Shown here: in pieces, positions 44,374 to 56,162 of the stretch
Layout of the letters: each line of letters starts with the position of its first letter
Position numbering within the stretch: the first letter of the stretch is position 1
Made by a program: the position numbers and the translations under genes
Source: Cinnamomum chago
Taxonomy: Eukaryota > Streptophyta > Magnoliopsida > Laurales > Lauraceae
Length of the DNA: 64,000 nucleotides
Assembly: GCA_038049695.1 (NCBI GenBank)
Contig: CP142452.1
Location: forward strand, 73,723,501-73,787,500
Direction: 5' to 3'
Notes under the pieces: generated by a model
What the model was told of the DNA's origin: nothing
Seen by the model: only the letters and a program-made list of their open reading frames with translations
Databases searched by the model: none

Positions 44374-46401
44374 TCAACGGCCTCCAGATAGGATTGATTC
44401 AGCGCAAGACGCTGAGGAACCAAAAAATGACTTCTCCATAGTGATACTAAAAGGATACAGAGGCCCCATCTCTTTCAACATTTCTGCTTCCGCTGCTGAT
44501 TCAATATTATTCCACTCGCTCGATGAAAATTCTGGCATTGGACAATCCCCATCAAGAAACTGCATCACCTGCCTCATGCTAGGCCGACCTGCAGCTATAG
44601 GGTGCGAGCACAGAAGACCAAGCTTCAACACCAACTCCATCTCTTCTTTCACATACTCATTCCACAATCTCACATCCCCTGCCTCCAGTATTTCACCCCT
44701 CTTCCAACACTGCAACACCCAATCCACCAATATCATCTCCTCCACTGACTCTCTCAATCCTATTGGTCTCTTCCCACAAGCTACTTCAAGCATAAATGCC
44801 CCGAAGGCAAACACGTCCGTGCTCGTCGTCGCCTTCCCTGTTCGAGTCAGCTCTGGTGCAATGTAACCAAGAGTACCCACAACGTGGGTGGTGTGAGGAT
44901 TAGTGCCATGATCATATAATCGTGCCAGACCGAAATCGCCTAGCCTTCCGTTAAATTTACCATCTAGGATGACATTGCTAGCTTTGATGTCTCTATGGAG
45001 GACTACCTGCTCCCATCCCTCATGCAGATAGAGAATCCCAGATGCTACTCCTTTGATAATTCGGAATCTTTGGTGCCAGTTGAGGATTCTCTTGGGCTGA
45101 TCGAAGAGGCACTTGTCAAGACTTCCATTGGGCATGAAGTCATAGACAAGAAGTAGCTCCCCCTTGCGACGGCAGTAGCCAAGGAGCTGAACCAAGTTCC
45201 TGTGCCTTAGCCGGCCGAGGCTCACAATTTCAGCTATGAACTCTCTCATCCCCTGTCTCGATTTATGAGAGACTCTTTTCACTGCTACTTGAATCTTTGA
45301 AGAGGGCAACACCCCTTTATACACCATACCAAAACCCCCACTTCCTAAGAGCTCTCTGTCTCTAAAGCCCTTGGTTGCTTTAAAGAGGTCCTTATAAGAA
45401 AACCTATGAGGCCCATATTCACGCTCCCAATCCTCAAGCACTTCAGCATATTGAATCTTCCTCCTCACTTTAAAACCCACAGTAAAGAGAGCTAGAAGAA
45501 TGAAAAACACAGCAATTGAGGGTACCCCAATTGTTAAAACGCTGGATTTCTTCTTGGGTCCGACCCTAGGAAGCTTGGGAAGGCGAGAGAGATCAAGCTC
45601 TTGAGCTGGACCGTTCATCTTAAAGCTCCATCCAAGAATGTAATGGGACGATGTTGCAAGCACCCCCGTTGCTGCAGAGAAACCCACATACATGGAGTCC
45701 TCGATGACGGGGGAGAGATCCATGGCTAATGACAACAGAGGAATATTGGGCCTGCCTACATTTGTAGGCGACAATGTTACATTGATCTGCTTCTCTAAAT
45801 TGCTATATTCTATCCATACCTGGATTGGGCTTCCGCTTCCAAGGCTAAAGTTTCTGAGCCCACCATTTCCATTGGTAAAATACGCCGCAGAAGCAGATTT
45901 AACAGAGGTTAACCTGTTAACATCGACTCCTACATGGTTGTCGTCTATCTCTTGAAATTCAATGTTCTTCACCGTGTCGAACTCGATGGCAACGACATGA
46001 TTGGATGAATTCCCATTGTTGGAGGAGTTGAAGAGACCGAGAAATTGGTTGGGTAAAGATGCAGTGAGATCTTTGGAAGCAGAGACGACGAAGGCCATCC
46101 CATGCCCCTTCAAAATGCGATATTCGGGAACAATGGCCATGACAAAACTAGTAGAGAAAGAGAAGGCGTTACCAGATGAAGAGTTCTTGAAGGGGATGGG
46201 AAGGGAGTAGAAGGCATGTCCATTCTCTTGCCTTGAAGTGTTGGTTAGCCTCAAGAGACCATTTGGTGTGATCCGTGCTAACCCGTCCAGGCTCATGTTC
46301 TTCTCAGCAGTTGGAAATCCATTGTATTTGAAATCAACGACGTCTGATTGAGAAGCTGCAAAATTCATGAAGAGAAAAAGAACTATGACCTTAGATAGCA
46401 T
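44374..46401 (-). CDS. LECRK: L-type lectin-domain receptor kinase (LecRK, clade IV-like)
   Basis: Intact single-exon gene, 675 residues, normal length for the family. Signal peptide 1-18; legume-lectin domain about 20-262 (VAIEFDT, DDNHVGVD); membrane helix about 289-312; kinase about 346-617 with GSGGFGMVYKG (353-363), the VAVK lysine at 375, HRD at 469-471, DFG at 489-491 and GTLGYIAPE at 509-517. As an RD kinase with all catalytic residues it should be active. Ends AESILSGGR, as expected for clade IV. It is closely similar to the gene at 2322-4346 and shares both flanks with it, so they are products of cluster duplication. Ligand and partner are not deducible. Confidence 0.95.
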   Translation of the reverse strand: MLSKVIVLFLFMNFAASQSDVVDFKYNGFPTAEKNMSLDGLARITPNGLLRLTNTSRQENGHAFYSLPIPFKNSSSGNAFSFSTSFVMAIVPEYRILKGHGMAFVVSASKDLTASLPNQFLGLFNSSNNGNSSNHVVAIEFDTVKNIEFQEIDDNHVGVDVNRLTSVKSASAAYFTNGNGGLRNFSLGSGSPIQVWIEYSNLEKQINVTLSPTNVGRPNIPLLSLAMDLSPVIEDSMYVGFSAATGVLATSSHYILGWSFKMNGPAQELDLSRLPKLPRVGPKKKSSVLTIGVPSIAVFFILLALFTVGFKVRRKIQYAEVLEDWEREYGPHRFSYKDLFKATKGFRDRELLGSGGFGMVYKGVLPSSKIQVAVKRVSHKSRQGMREFIAEIVSLGRLRHRNLVQLLGYCRRKGELLLVYDFMPNGSLDKCLFDQPKRILNWHQRFRIIKGVASGILYLHEGWEQVVLHRDIKASNVILDGKFNGRLGDFGLARLYDHGTNPHTTHVVGTLGYIAPELTRTGKATTSTDVFAFGAFMLEVACGKRPIGLRESVEEMILVDWVLQCWKRGEILEAGDVRLWNEYVKEEMELVLKLGLLCSHPIAAGRPSMRQVMQFLDGDCPMPEFSSSEWNNIESAAEAEMLKEMGPLYPFSITMEKSFFGSSASCAESILSGGR

Positions 46402-46461
46402 TTTTCTTGCAGGCTCCTTTATAATTCACGGAGTCCGGATGCTGACTGTGCTCTCTAGTTT

Positions 46462-46727
46462 CCCACTATAACTTGAGCAGGAGATTAATATGGTGATAAC
46501 CAAGATCTTATACACAGATTGTAGTCTTACTCGGTCTACCACATTCTGCTTTTTTTTAGTTGTACTGGAAAAGCAGGTGGGAAACTACTGTTACTCTTTA
46601 CTTTTATATCTATATCTATATCATATTATAAAAGCTGCAGTTTAGTTAGGATTTTTTCGTGGACTCTTCATTTTATCCTTTTCCTACTTTCCTGTAGCTC
46701 TCCTCATGCTTCGCTTATCCATCCAGA
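46462..46727. repeat. LecRK promoter-proximal repeat, copy 1
   Basis: About 265 bp, repeated directly at 47742-48012 with few differences, and partly in inverted orientation at 62497-62612. Confidence 0.85.
46602..46609 (-). promoter_or_regulatory. Possible TATA box of the second intact LecRK
   Basis: ATATAAAA on the minus strand, about 200 bp before the start codon, in a sequence preserved in the duplicated copy at 47742-48012. Position and motif only. Confidence 0.3.
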
Positions 46728-47741
46728 TCTTTTTTTTTTCTATTAATTTTTGCATGGCATGCGGTACTAAATAAGAGAACCACCCCATTACAAAAGCTAG
46801 ATCAACTACTGCAATGATGCCATATGTGTTTTTGGAAGTTAATTGGAAAATTTCAAAGTTTTAATCGAACTCTACTCCAACTTTGAAAAAAACACATATT
46901 GGGGAAAGTCAAATTTTCAACTTTATCCCAACTTTATCTTATTTGATAGTTTACATTATTCTACTCTACTCGTCGCAAACAAGCAATTATATTTTAATAA
47001 AATTTTCTAGGTCAACCTAAACTTAACCCACCTGTATTCACACTCATCTTGGGTTTAAGAGCGGTGATACCTTCTTCAAGACAAGTATGAATTAAGTCAG
47101 GTTTTGAAATTATTTATTCAATAATTCATTTTAACTTCAAAAAAAATTAAAACATTCATTTTTAATATTTAATACATTATCTTTATTAATAAATATTTAA
47201 ATAAGTTATCAATTGGACGCAGTGATTAGGACAGCCAAATCCAAAACTAACTCAAAGCTTAACTCGGTGCCCCTAAGAGTCCGGATCTGTAGAAACAGGG
47301 GATCCGGACTCCACCTGTTTCGTAGAAACAAGAAGATACTATTTCGTCCAATTAAAATTAGTTAATTGTGCAAAATCTCATATATCAATTGCTTTTATGG
47401 AATGAAAAAATCAAGAAAGGGGTTTTACACAATTGCCTAACTTTGATTGGATGAAACAAAAGAGGGGATTCTGACACTCGTCCTAAAATTCCAAATGTCA
47501 TTAACCCACCAAAACCGCTAAACCACCCTAGTATGAAGTGTCGTTCATTTAAGGGAAAACTTCAGAAAATGGCTTAAGTTCTTCTCGGTTTTATGCAAAG
47601 GACACACAAAAAAAAACCCTTAAGTTCTCAATTGAGGATTTTAGTTTTCCATTCCTCTTTCAATCAAAGACATCTGGCTAAATCAAGTTGATTCTAGAAA
47701 GAAAATGGGAGAAAAGTCGCCCACGACAACTTTTCTAGTTG
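46728..47741. repeat. LecRK distal 5' flank, inverted relative to 55.0-61.5 kb
   Basis: Matches in reverse 61130-61480 and 55040-55875; the two parts are separated there by a 5.25-kb insertion. A portion near 47020-47120 also resembles the flank blocks at 5570-5690, 7930-8060 and 9690-9820. No gene. Confidence 0.75.
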
Positions 47742-48012
47742 TCTAGTTTCCCACTATAATTTGAGCAGGAGATTAATATGTTGATCACCAAGATCTTATA
47801 CATAGATTGTAGTCTTACTCAGTCTACCACATTTTGCTTTTTTTAGTTGTACTAGAAAAGTAGGTGGGAAACTACTGTTCCTCTTTACTTCTATATCTAT
47901 ATCTATACCATATTATAAAAGCAGCAGTTTAGTTTAGGATTTTTTTCGTGGACTCTTCATTTTGTCCTTTTCCTGCTTTCCTGTAGCTCTCCACCTGCTT
48001 CGCTTATCCATC
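47742..48012. repeat. LecRK promoter-proximal repeat, copy 2
   Basis: Direct repeat of 46462-46727. It ends at CTTATCCATCC, where the truncated hAT transposase begins. Confidence 0.85.
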
Positions 48013-49645
48013 CTCAAGATAGTGGTCCAACTCTAACTTCATATTTCCAATTGAACCTTCTTTCTACTACTAACAAACTGATCAAAACTTGCAAGATTGT
48101 CTTTATTTACCATATTTGGATTTGATGAAAAGGAGTCATGGCTATCCGTGTCCATATTTTGGGAACTATATTCATGCATCAAATCCTCACAAATTCCCTT
48201 AATCTTCTTAATCTCATCATCTGCCCCGTCACCATAAATTGTAGGAAAGTAGAACTCCAACAACATCATCTTATACCTTGGATCTAGGACAGTTGCTACA
48301 CCCATGATACCACTAATCCAATAACTATTAAATTTCTCAAACATATGAAATGTCATATTCTTAATCACAACATTAGAATCCAAACACCACTCCGCCAATG
48401 ATATTTTAATTTCACAAACTTTTGGAAAATAAATATTAGCGGTAGGATATGTGGTGTCTGAGAACAACTTAGTCAAATTGAAAAATAACTCTGGTTTCTT
48501 GCAAATATTTATTGCAACCTCCCATTCTTCATCACTTGGCATGCAATCATAGCATGAGTCACGTTATTTTAAGCGAAAGAAAACATCCTTGTACATCACA
48601 GTAGTAGACAACATAAGATATGTGGAGTTCCAATGAGTCTTACAGTCTAGAACCAATTCTTTAGCTCTTTCCATATGCAACTGCTGCGCTGTCTCTCCAA
48701 AATTTTGTCTTCTCTTTGTTGATGATGTCCAAAATACCACGTTATCCCGAAGTTTTTCAACTGCTACCTTAATCACACCCAACCCATCTTGAACAATCAG
48801 ATTAAGAATATACGCGGCACACTGCATATGCAACAAGGACCCGTGCAACATAAGTGAACTTTTTTGAAGCCTCTCTGAAAGAATTTTAACCATGGCATCA
48901 TTTGTACTACAATTATCCACTGTCATTATAGACAACTTCCGGTCAATATTCCATTCCAACAAGCAATCCAAAAGTGAATCCGCAAGAACCTCCTTTGTAT
49001 GTGGAGAAGGAACATAAATAAACCTGAAACATAAGTAATTATTGAGTTTGATTAGTTAAAAAAATCTACTTGTTCAATAATTAAGTTCAAACAATCTAAA
49101 ATAGTATATAAAGAAAAGGAGTATATGTTAGGGATTTTGTATTTGCAATTTGATGGATGCATTTTCACTTTAGCATCATTTGAATTTTCACACATGCAGT
49201 GTTTTAGAAAATCTTGAAATTTGATTTTATACATGCATTGGTTTTTAGACTTGTAGAATTATTGTTTTATGCATGTTTTGTTTCAAAACTTGGATGCATT
49301 TGTTTTAGAATCCAAACTCTTTTGAAAACCTAATTCTTTGTGCATTACTTTTGAGAAATCATATTGAGAATTTAGCTTTGTGCCTTGCATACATTCATCA
49401 CTTTCAGAATCATCTTTTGTATGCATTTTTTTGAGAAAAGAGTTTTTAGAAATCAAGCTAGCCTTTGGTTTTAAAGTTTCGAATCATTTTAGGCTCTTTG
49501 TGTTTCATGTTTTTAAACATCTTAGATTGATCTAAAACATGTTACCAAGCTTGGTTTAGTGGCCCAAAAATCCCCACAAAGAAACACCTTCAAATTTGCA
49601 TTTTATGGGATTTTTGGTCCAGGGGGTCTGCTGCCAGTGTGGCCG

Positions 49646-49771
49646 GTCGACCGGCCCAGAGGTCCCGGTCGACCGGGAACACTGCAGGCAGAAAGTGCCC
49701 CTGGAGCCCCAACGGTCATTTTTCTGACCGTTGTGTGATCCCGGTCGACCGAGACCTGTTTGCAGGTCGAC
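49646..49771. repeat. GTCGAC palindrome cluster in LTR C
   Basis: GTCGAC at 49646, 49668, 49744 and 49766, each in GGTCGACCG. The cluster ends about 30 bp before the TATA box of this LTR. Confidence 0.95.
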
Positions 49772-50429
49772 CGAGGACTAGCCGTTGGACTGTTTTTCAT
49801 TATAAAGTCCATTCATTTTCAACCTTTTTCAAGGCTTGAACCATGAACTTTTGAGACCATTTTGGAGCTAAAGAAAGGGGAAGAAGTTGGAAAGGCTAGA
49901 GGGCTATTTGGAAATCAAATGCTTGAGTTTTCAAAAGGTACATCTTACTAGTATTTTGATTTCCATTAAAATGAAATCCATGCATGCTTAAATCTTTGTA
50001 TTTTCACTTATGCATGATTTCTAGAGATGTTTAGCAAACTCAAAATCATCCTTGGTAAATTAGATTGGTTTGCAAACTCTCTTAACTAAATCACATGCAT
50101 TCTTAGACTTTAACATTCATACAACTTGTTTGTTTCATTTCTTCAAAGTTGTTTGAATCTTTTATGTGATTAGTTTTTCTCTCAATCATCATTTTATAAG
50201 CTTTGATTTTAAAATGCATCGTGCATTCATTTAAGAGCTCCATTGTAGAAATTGATTGAAGTATAACATTCATACACTTGTGCACACACTTTAGCTTGTT
50301 TTAGTGTATGTTTGTAATTTGAATTCAACTTTCATATTAGCCTATTTAAGAGGCAATTTCATTGAGCTTAAATTGTATCTCTTGGAGTGTTCTTTTGTGA
50401 AGACACCTTCTTAGAGAAATCATTCTTTA

Positions 50430-50600
50430 GTAAAGGTTATTGCTTAGCCTAAGAAAAGCATCTTGTAAAGGTTATTGCTTAGCCTAAGAAAAGTATTTTG
50501 TAAAGGTTATTGCTTAGCCTAGAAAAGCACATTGAGAGGTTGTTGTTTAGCCTAGAAAAACAACATTGTAAGGGTTATTGCTTAGCCTAGTAAAAAGCAT
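50430..50600 (+). repeat. 35-bp tandem repeat in LTR C, five units
   Basis: Units share GTTATTGCTTAGCCTA; starts at about 50430, 50465, 50500, 50534 and 50568, with increasing divergence. Confidence 0.92.
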
Positions 50601-51620
50601 AAATAGTGGAAATCCGGTGGGGTGATTGGATCACAAGCCGGTAGTGGACGTAGGCATTGAGGCCGAACCACTATAAACCTTTGTGTTGTGGTGTTTGCTT
50701 GTGGTGATTCATTTGTTAGCTTCCGCATCTTGTATGGTAAATCATCACATGTGACTAGTTTTTGCTTAGAAGTTAAATTTGGTTTAAATTGGTCATAATT
50801 GTAGCACACCCTATTCATCCCCCCCCCCCCCCCCCCCCCTCTCGGGTTAGGATCCCAAGGACTTTCAGCATATACCTCATAACTCAACTATGTAAATTCC
50901 ATGAGTCATCGATAAAGTGTGCCGTTACAACAATAAACCCCATCTTTTTGTTACTTGATGTCCACATATCAGTTGTAATGGCAACTCTACCTCGATTCTT
51001 TCTAACTTTTTCATCACATTCTCTTTCTCATAATTGTAGATTTTAAAGATTTCGCTCTTTATTGTATTTCTGCAAACCATTTTAAACAAAGGTAGCAATG
51101 AAGCTACAAATCTTCTAAACCCAAAATGCTCCACTATAGAAAGAGGATACTCATGCAAAATAATCATAATTGTGAGTTCCCTCTTTGATACTTCTTGATC
51201 AAAGTTATGGGCAGTCAAACTCATTCTTTCATCAGCCTTATTTTGTTGATTCACCAAAACTTGTTGTCTCATATCCACAATATCTTTATACTTTCTCTTT
51301 GGACATCTCCTAAAATGGTCATGTAGATGCTTGGTCCCATTTTTAGTTTCCCCACCAAAGGATTTGGAAAAATAATGGCACATTGCCCTATAAACCCCAT
51401 CAACTATTATTCTATCATAATGATTCCATATAGCCGACTTCAATCTTGACTTTCCACCATCATTAGCTTCAACTTGTTCAGAATTGAGAGGACTTGAAGA
51501 AGCATTTGATTGATTCTCTTCAGAAGGGATCGTAGGTGATTGCAGACTTTCGGAAATTGGTGAAGAAGTTTGAGATCCACTAACCATATCATCATTTCCA
51601 GGTGAAGATGATGAAGACAT

Positions 51621-52980
51621 TTTAAATCTACAATAATTCTTTTAGTATTTGCTTTCAATGTGTCAACTAGAAAATCCTGTGAATTAAATTAGATATACAG
51701 CTGGCAATAAAAACACCAAGATGAACAACCAAAGAACATAAAACAAGCACCATAACCAACAAGTTGGCAGTGCAATCACTGGTAATCTAGTGAAGCCCAG
51801 CTTCTTTGGTTTTAGGAACTAATGTTACAGTCCAAAATGTGGGAGTAGAATGCACATATAATGAAAAGCTTTTCAGTAGCAACTACCAACCAATCAACTT
51901 TTGGGAGTTGGGAATTGATAGACTAAAAACATAAACCCATTTCAATATAGACATTGGTAGAAAATTCAGCAATGATGAGAAGGCTCATCTAAGAGAGAAA
52001 ATTCAGCCCTAGCCATACATAAAGCTAAATTTTGTTCTACAATACATTGTACTAATAAGGGAAAAATGAAAAGAGAAACATGATCTATGATTCGAATGTC
52101 ATTCTATATAAATTACAAGCGAAGAGAAGAAACTCGGTTGCACAAGTGAGAGAAACAAGTAAGAGCATTCTATATAAATTACAAGCAAAGAGAAGAAACC
52201 CCGTCAAGAAACCCATTAGAATCCCACACATTAGCAACACCACTCAACAAACAAACGACAGCCAAAAGACAGCCAAACTGAAGGAATAGGAGAGGCCCAG
52301 AGAAGAAACCAAAACAAGGCAGCGAGACCAAACCAAGCAGCAAGAAAGAACACATAAAAGCAGCTCATGGCTACAAAACAAAAGCTCACCAAAGCCACAC
52401 AGCCAAACACCACCCAGCTCAGCCAACAAAGGGGAACCAAGAAACGGAAACTAACCCTAAAGCCCCATTGAAACCCATCAAAACCCCAATCAAAATCCCA
52501 TCTTTTTATTCGAACTCAGTGTGTGATGGAAAAGGGCCAAGATGAAAAGAAGACAGGGGGAGTGTACCTGCTATAGGGGAGGCGTCGCGTGAGGCGGAGG
52601 AGGAAAGTGAAGGCGTTGTGGTGTCCGGGGGCTGCTGCGTGCATGCGTCCGGCGGAGGAAGATGATGGTAGTGCGTGAGATGGGTTGCAGGGAGAGGCGA
52701 GATGGGTTGCGTAGGATGAAGAGCGTCGCCGTCACGCGATGGAGGAGGGGAGATGGAGATGGAGGCAAACGCAGCAGGAGATGGAGAGGGTGGTGGGCGA
52801 TGGAGAGGCTGGAAGGGAGAGATGGGAGATGATGGAGGCCGGCTGGAGTTTATCAGTTGAGAGACTGAATGGGCTAGGGTTTCGAGCTTCTTATGAATAA
52901 GGTAAAAATATTTCATTCTGCCCTTTTTTTTTCTTTTTTTTTTAAACGGTACGGTTAACCGCATACGGTTAAGTATTTTA
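51621..52980. other. 5' region of the hAT element
   Basis: Upstream of the transposase start. Two 40-bp direct repeats (about 52105-52145 and 52170-52205), a GC-rich stretch (52560-52850) and an end-like region with CGGTACGGTTAACCGCATACGG (52947-52968). No terminal inverted repeat could be matched to the other side because that end is missing. Confidence 0.5.
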
Positions 52981-54420
52981 TATACAGTTAAGTATATAAA
53001 ATTCTTGAAATGTAGAAAAAATTCTAAAAACATATACTAGTAATTTAAAAAAAATAGAATTTATATATGAACTACAAGTATGTCATATGAATATTAAATC
53101 ATTACTTATTGTATACCTCTCAATTCATGAGCCTCTTATAGCAGGCCAGGCTATATTGAAAGTACATACTATATTGAAACCCTCATCATCAAAGCCTTGT
53201 CTCAGGCTCCCAGCTGTGACAGTGTCTGCTACATGTATTCTTTTTCTCCATTCTAAATCAAGACCCAAATATAAAACTTTTGGTTAGCTTCAGAATTTTT
53301 CTTTCAAGGCAAAATAAATTAAATCTTGGTTTGACTACAAAGAAAAAGGTAAATTCATTTATTTTACATGGTAAAAAGCACATGAATGATTCATCTATGT
53401 TGTCTCCATGCCTTTAATAATATTAAAAAAAACCTCAACCATGCTGACTTATTTGCCCGAAACTCAGGCCTCTTTCAAAACATTAGTCTTCCTGGGGACC
53501 ATGACGTTTTTCCCAAAATAGAATAAAAAGATCTCCCCGCATAAATATTTTATAAGTGTGGGGCACTATTAGATTGTTTAAATTTTTTAAAATTATCTAA
53601 TATTAATATTATAAATTTTCCTTTTCCTGAAATTTTACTTATTTAAAGTGAGATTTATTCTTATAAGATTTTCTCTAAGCCCTTGAAGGCCACTAACATA
53701 CACTTGAAAGTATTTCATATGTTTTGAGACATTCTTTATAAAAAAAAAGACAATATCTCTCTAAAATATCATGAACTCCATCAATACATGGTTTCACTCC
53801 ATTTCTGGTATTGAACTCCACTCACTAATAAAGAGATTGATTACATATAATTAAAATTAGTATAATTTATAGTGTTGCTAGTATGATTAGAATCATATTA
53901 AGTTACTAACTATAATTTACCTTGCTATTTCTAATCATATAAGTTATTATAAGCGTATAGCATGATATATCTTGTAATGTTATATCAAATTAGTATAATT
54001 TATATTGTTATTAGTATGATTAGAATCATACCAATTATAATTTACCTTGCTATCTCTAATCATATATGTTATTATAAGCTTAAAGCATGATCTATCAATC
54101 TATTATATATTTATATTCGTTTTATTTAATATTCTTTATTATGTCGCAATTTAACATTATATATGATTAAAGTAAAATAAGCTTAGATAGATTTTTAAAT
54201 AACTTTAATTTCATTAAATTTGAATTAGAGGGAATGGGATCATATTATATGCTTTTATAATGTCTAGGGTTCATTCAATTACATGTTTAACTTTTAAAAA
54301 AGTCTTCAATCAATCTACTTAACCCTTAATAACAACATAAAATCAATATATACATTTACATATAAATATGTTTATTTATTATAAAAGAAATCTAAAATAT
54401 ATATATATATATATATTTTA
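52981..54420. other. Gene-free AT-rich spacer
   Basis: Contains a diverged tandem duplication (53853-53985 and 53987-54096) sharing TAGTATGATTAGAATCATA and TTTACCTTGCTAT. No gene. Confidence 0.55.
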
Positions 54421-55018
54421 GAGGATTATTAATTTCGGGGCGGGTTACGGGGCGTCGCATGGGGCGGTATTTCGGGGCTGGTTACGGGGCGGGGAGGGGT
54501 GGGGCAAGAAACATACCCATCCCCGCCACGCCCTGGATTCGAGGTATATTTTTTTGCCCCCGTCCCCGCCCCGTCTAAGAGTCGAGGTGGGGAAAACCCG
54601 TATGAGGCGGGGCAGGCACTACGAGTTGGGGCGGGGCAAGTTAAAAATGGCATCCCGTCCTCCTCTCCCGTCTCATCTAAGCAACCAACGGAGGGAGGAA
54701 GAAGGAGAAGGAGGAGGACATGATCTCCATCTATCTCTCGTCACGGTCTCTCCTCTTCGTGTGAGAAAATCTCGTCAGAACACCCTGCTAAGGTAAAGAT
54801 CTAGAGATTCCAGGTATCCTTCTCTCCCTCTATTCTCCAATCATGTCTTGATTTCAATCCAAATCAGCACTGGCCTAGGTAAGCCATGCCTAGCATCGGG
54901 TAGTGCCGGGCCAAGCGACAGGCCATGGCTCCCTGGCCCAGCACTGACCATGCCCGGCATGGCGGGAACGGTCAATGGAATGCTAGGCCTCTATGGCCCA
55001 GCCTAATTTCATCACTAG
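54421..55018. other. GC-rich, probable hAT-type MITE remains
   Basis: 54430-54680 is built of GGGGCGGG-type repeats as in the subterminal parts of plant hAT MITEs; 54890-55018 is GGCC-rich and ends AATTTCATCACTA, similar to the TTTCATCCCTA end of the element at 40893-41984. A matching left end and target duplication were not found. Confidence 0.4.
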
Positions 55019-55867
55019 GGTTAAATGAAGAAATGCTTAAGTTTTTCTCAGTTTTTAAAAAAGGACATAAGAAACTAAGTTTTCAGTAGATGACTTAAAT
55101 TTTCCATTCATCTTTTAATCAAGGACATCTAACCAAACCACAGCAACTTTTCTCCCATTTTCTTTCTAGCATCAACTAGATTTAGCCAGATGTCTTTGAT
55201 TGAAAGAGGAATGGAAAACTAAAATCCTCAATTGAGAACTTAAGGGTTTTTATTTTTTATTTTTTGTGTCCTTTGTATAAAACTCATAAGAACTTAAGCC
55301 CTTTTCTGAAGTTTTCCCTTAAATGAACGACCCCTTATACTAGGGTGGTGTAGCGGTTTTGGTGGGTTAATGACACTTTTGGAATTTTAGGACTGGAGTC
55401 TGAATCCCCTGTTTTGTTTCATCCAATCAAAGTTAGGCAATTGTGTAAAACCTCTTCTTTGATTGTTTTCATTCCTTAAAAGCAATTGAGAGAGTGCATT
55501 AGCTGGCATGAGATTTTGCACAGTTGACTAATTTTGAATGGACGAAATAGTATCTTCCTGTTTCTACGAAACAGGTGGAATCCGGATCCCCTGTTTCTAC
55601 GGATCAAGACTCTTAGAAGCACCGAGTTAAGCTTTGAGTGAGTTTTGGATCTGGCTGTCCAAATCACTGCGTCTAATTGATAACGTATTTATATATTTAT
55701 TAATAAAAATCACATATTAAATATAAAAAATGCATATTTTAAGGTTTTTTTCAAGTTAAAATGAATTATTGAATAAATAATTTCAAAACCTGACCTAATT
55801 CATACTTGTCTTGAAGAAGGTATCACCACTCTTAAACCCAAAATAAGTCAAACATGGAGCAAGATGA
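55019..55867. repeat. Inverted copy of LecRK distal 5' flank, part 1
   Basis: Reverse match to about 47000-47740. Continues at 61138 after the inserted element. No gene. Confidence 0.75.
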
Positions 55868-56162
55868 GTGTGATTCATGGTTGAAAAAAATCGGCCGATA
55901 CCGGTTCATATCGGCCGATATGAACCGGTATCGGCCCATACCGAACCGATATGGCCCCGAGATATTGGTGTCGATATCTCGATGCCAAATATCCCCAATA
56001 TCTAGCCCCATATCGGCTGAGATTTTGTCCATCTCGGTTTTTCCTCAAAATATCGACTGAGATCATATAAAAAGTTTCAAAACCCTATATTTTCTAACTT
56101 TTTCCCCCCATCTTCATCTTCTTCTCCTCTCATCTCATCTCCTTACTCCTTAGAGAAGCAGC

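Larger units (their letters stand above)
49126..50870 (+). mobile_element. LTR C (1.75 kb), solo LTR inside the hAT intron
   Basis: Runs TGTTAGGGATTTTG to GGACTTTCAGCA and is bordered by TATA on both sides; a full 5-bp duplication is not exact. TATA box TTATAAAG at about 49800. Near its end it has GTGGACGTAGGCA...CCGAACCACTATAAA (50644-50677), shared with the Gypsy LTR, and a poly-C tract (50819-50839). No coding domains. It contains a GGTCGACC cluster and a 35-bp tandem repeat. Superfamily (Copia or Gypsy) is not certain. Confidence 0.65.
48013..51620 (-). pseudogene. hAT transposase gene, truncated and interrupted
   Basis: Exon 1 (51620-50876) has a Ser-rich start, a BED zinc finger (KSAIWNHYDRI ... 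AMCHYFSKSF, then TKHLHDHFRRC) and, after a 1-nt shift near 51005, TTDMWTSSNKK with the first catalytic Asp. The intron (49024-50875) begins GT and ends AG; without the inserted LTR it would be about 107 bp. Exon 2 continues with PSPHTKEVLADSLLDCLLEW, VDNCSTNDAM, HMQCAAYILNLIVQDGL and the hAT RNase-H-like part VATVLDPRYKM. Defects: TGA just before the intron, TAA at 48564-48566 where Gln is expected, a frameshift near 48035. The dimerisation domain is cut after KLELDHYLED at 48013, where LecRK flank starts. Dead copy. Confidence 0.9.

Noticed and set aside
52506..53033. Pro/Ser-rich minus-strand frame of 175 codons
   Set aside because: Low complexity, no domain, and it lies in the GC-rich 5' part of the hAT element; more likely untranslated leader.
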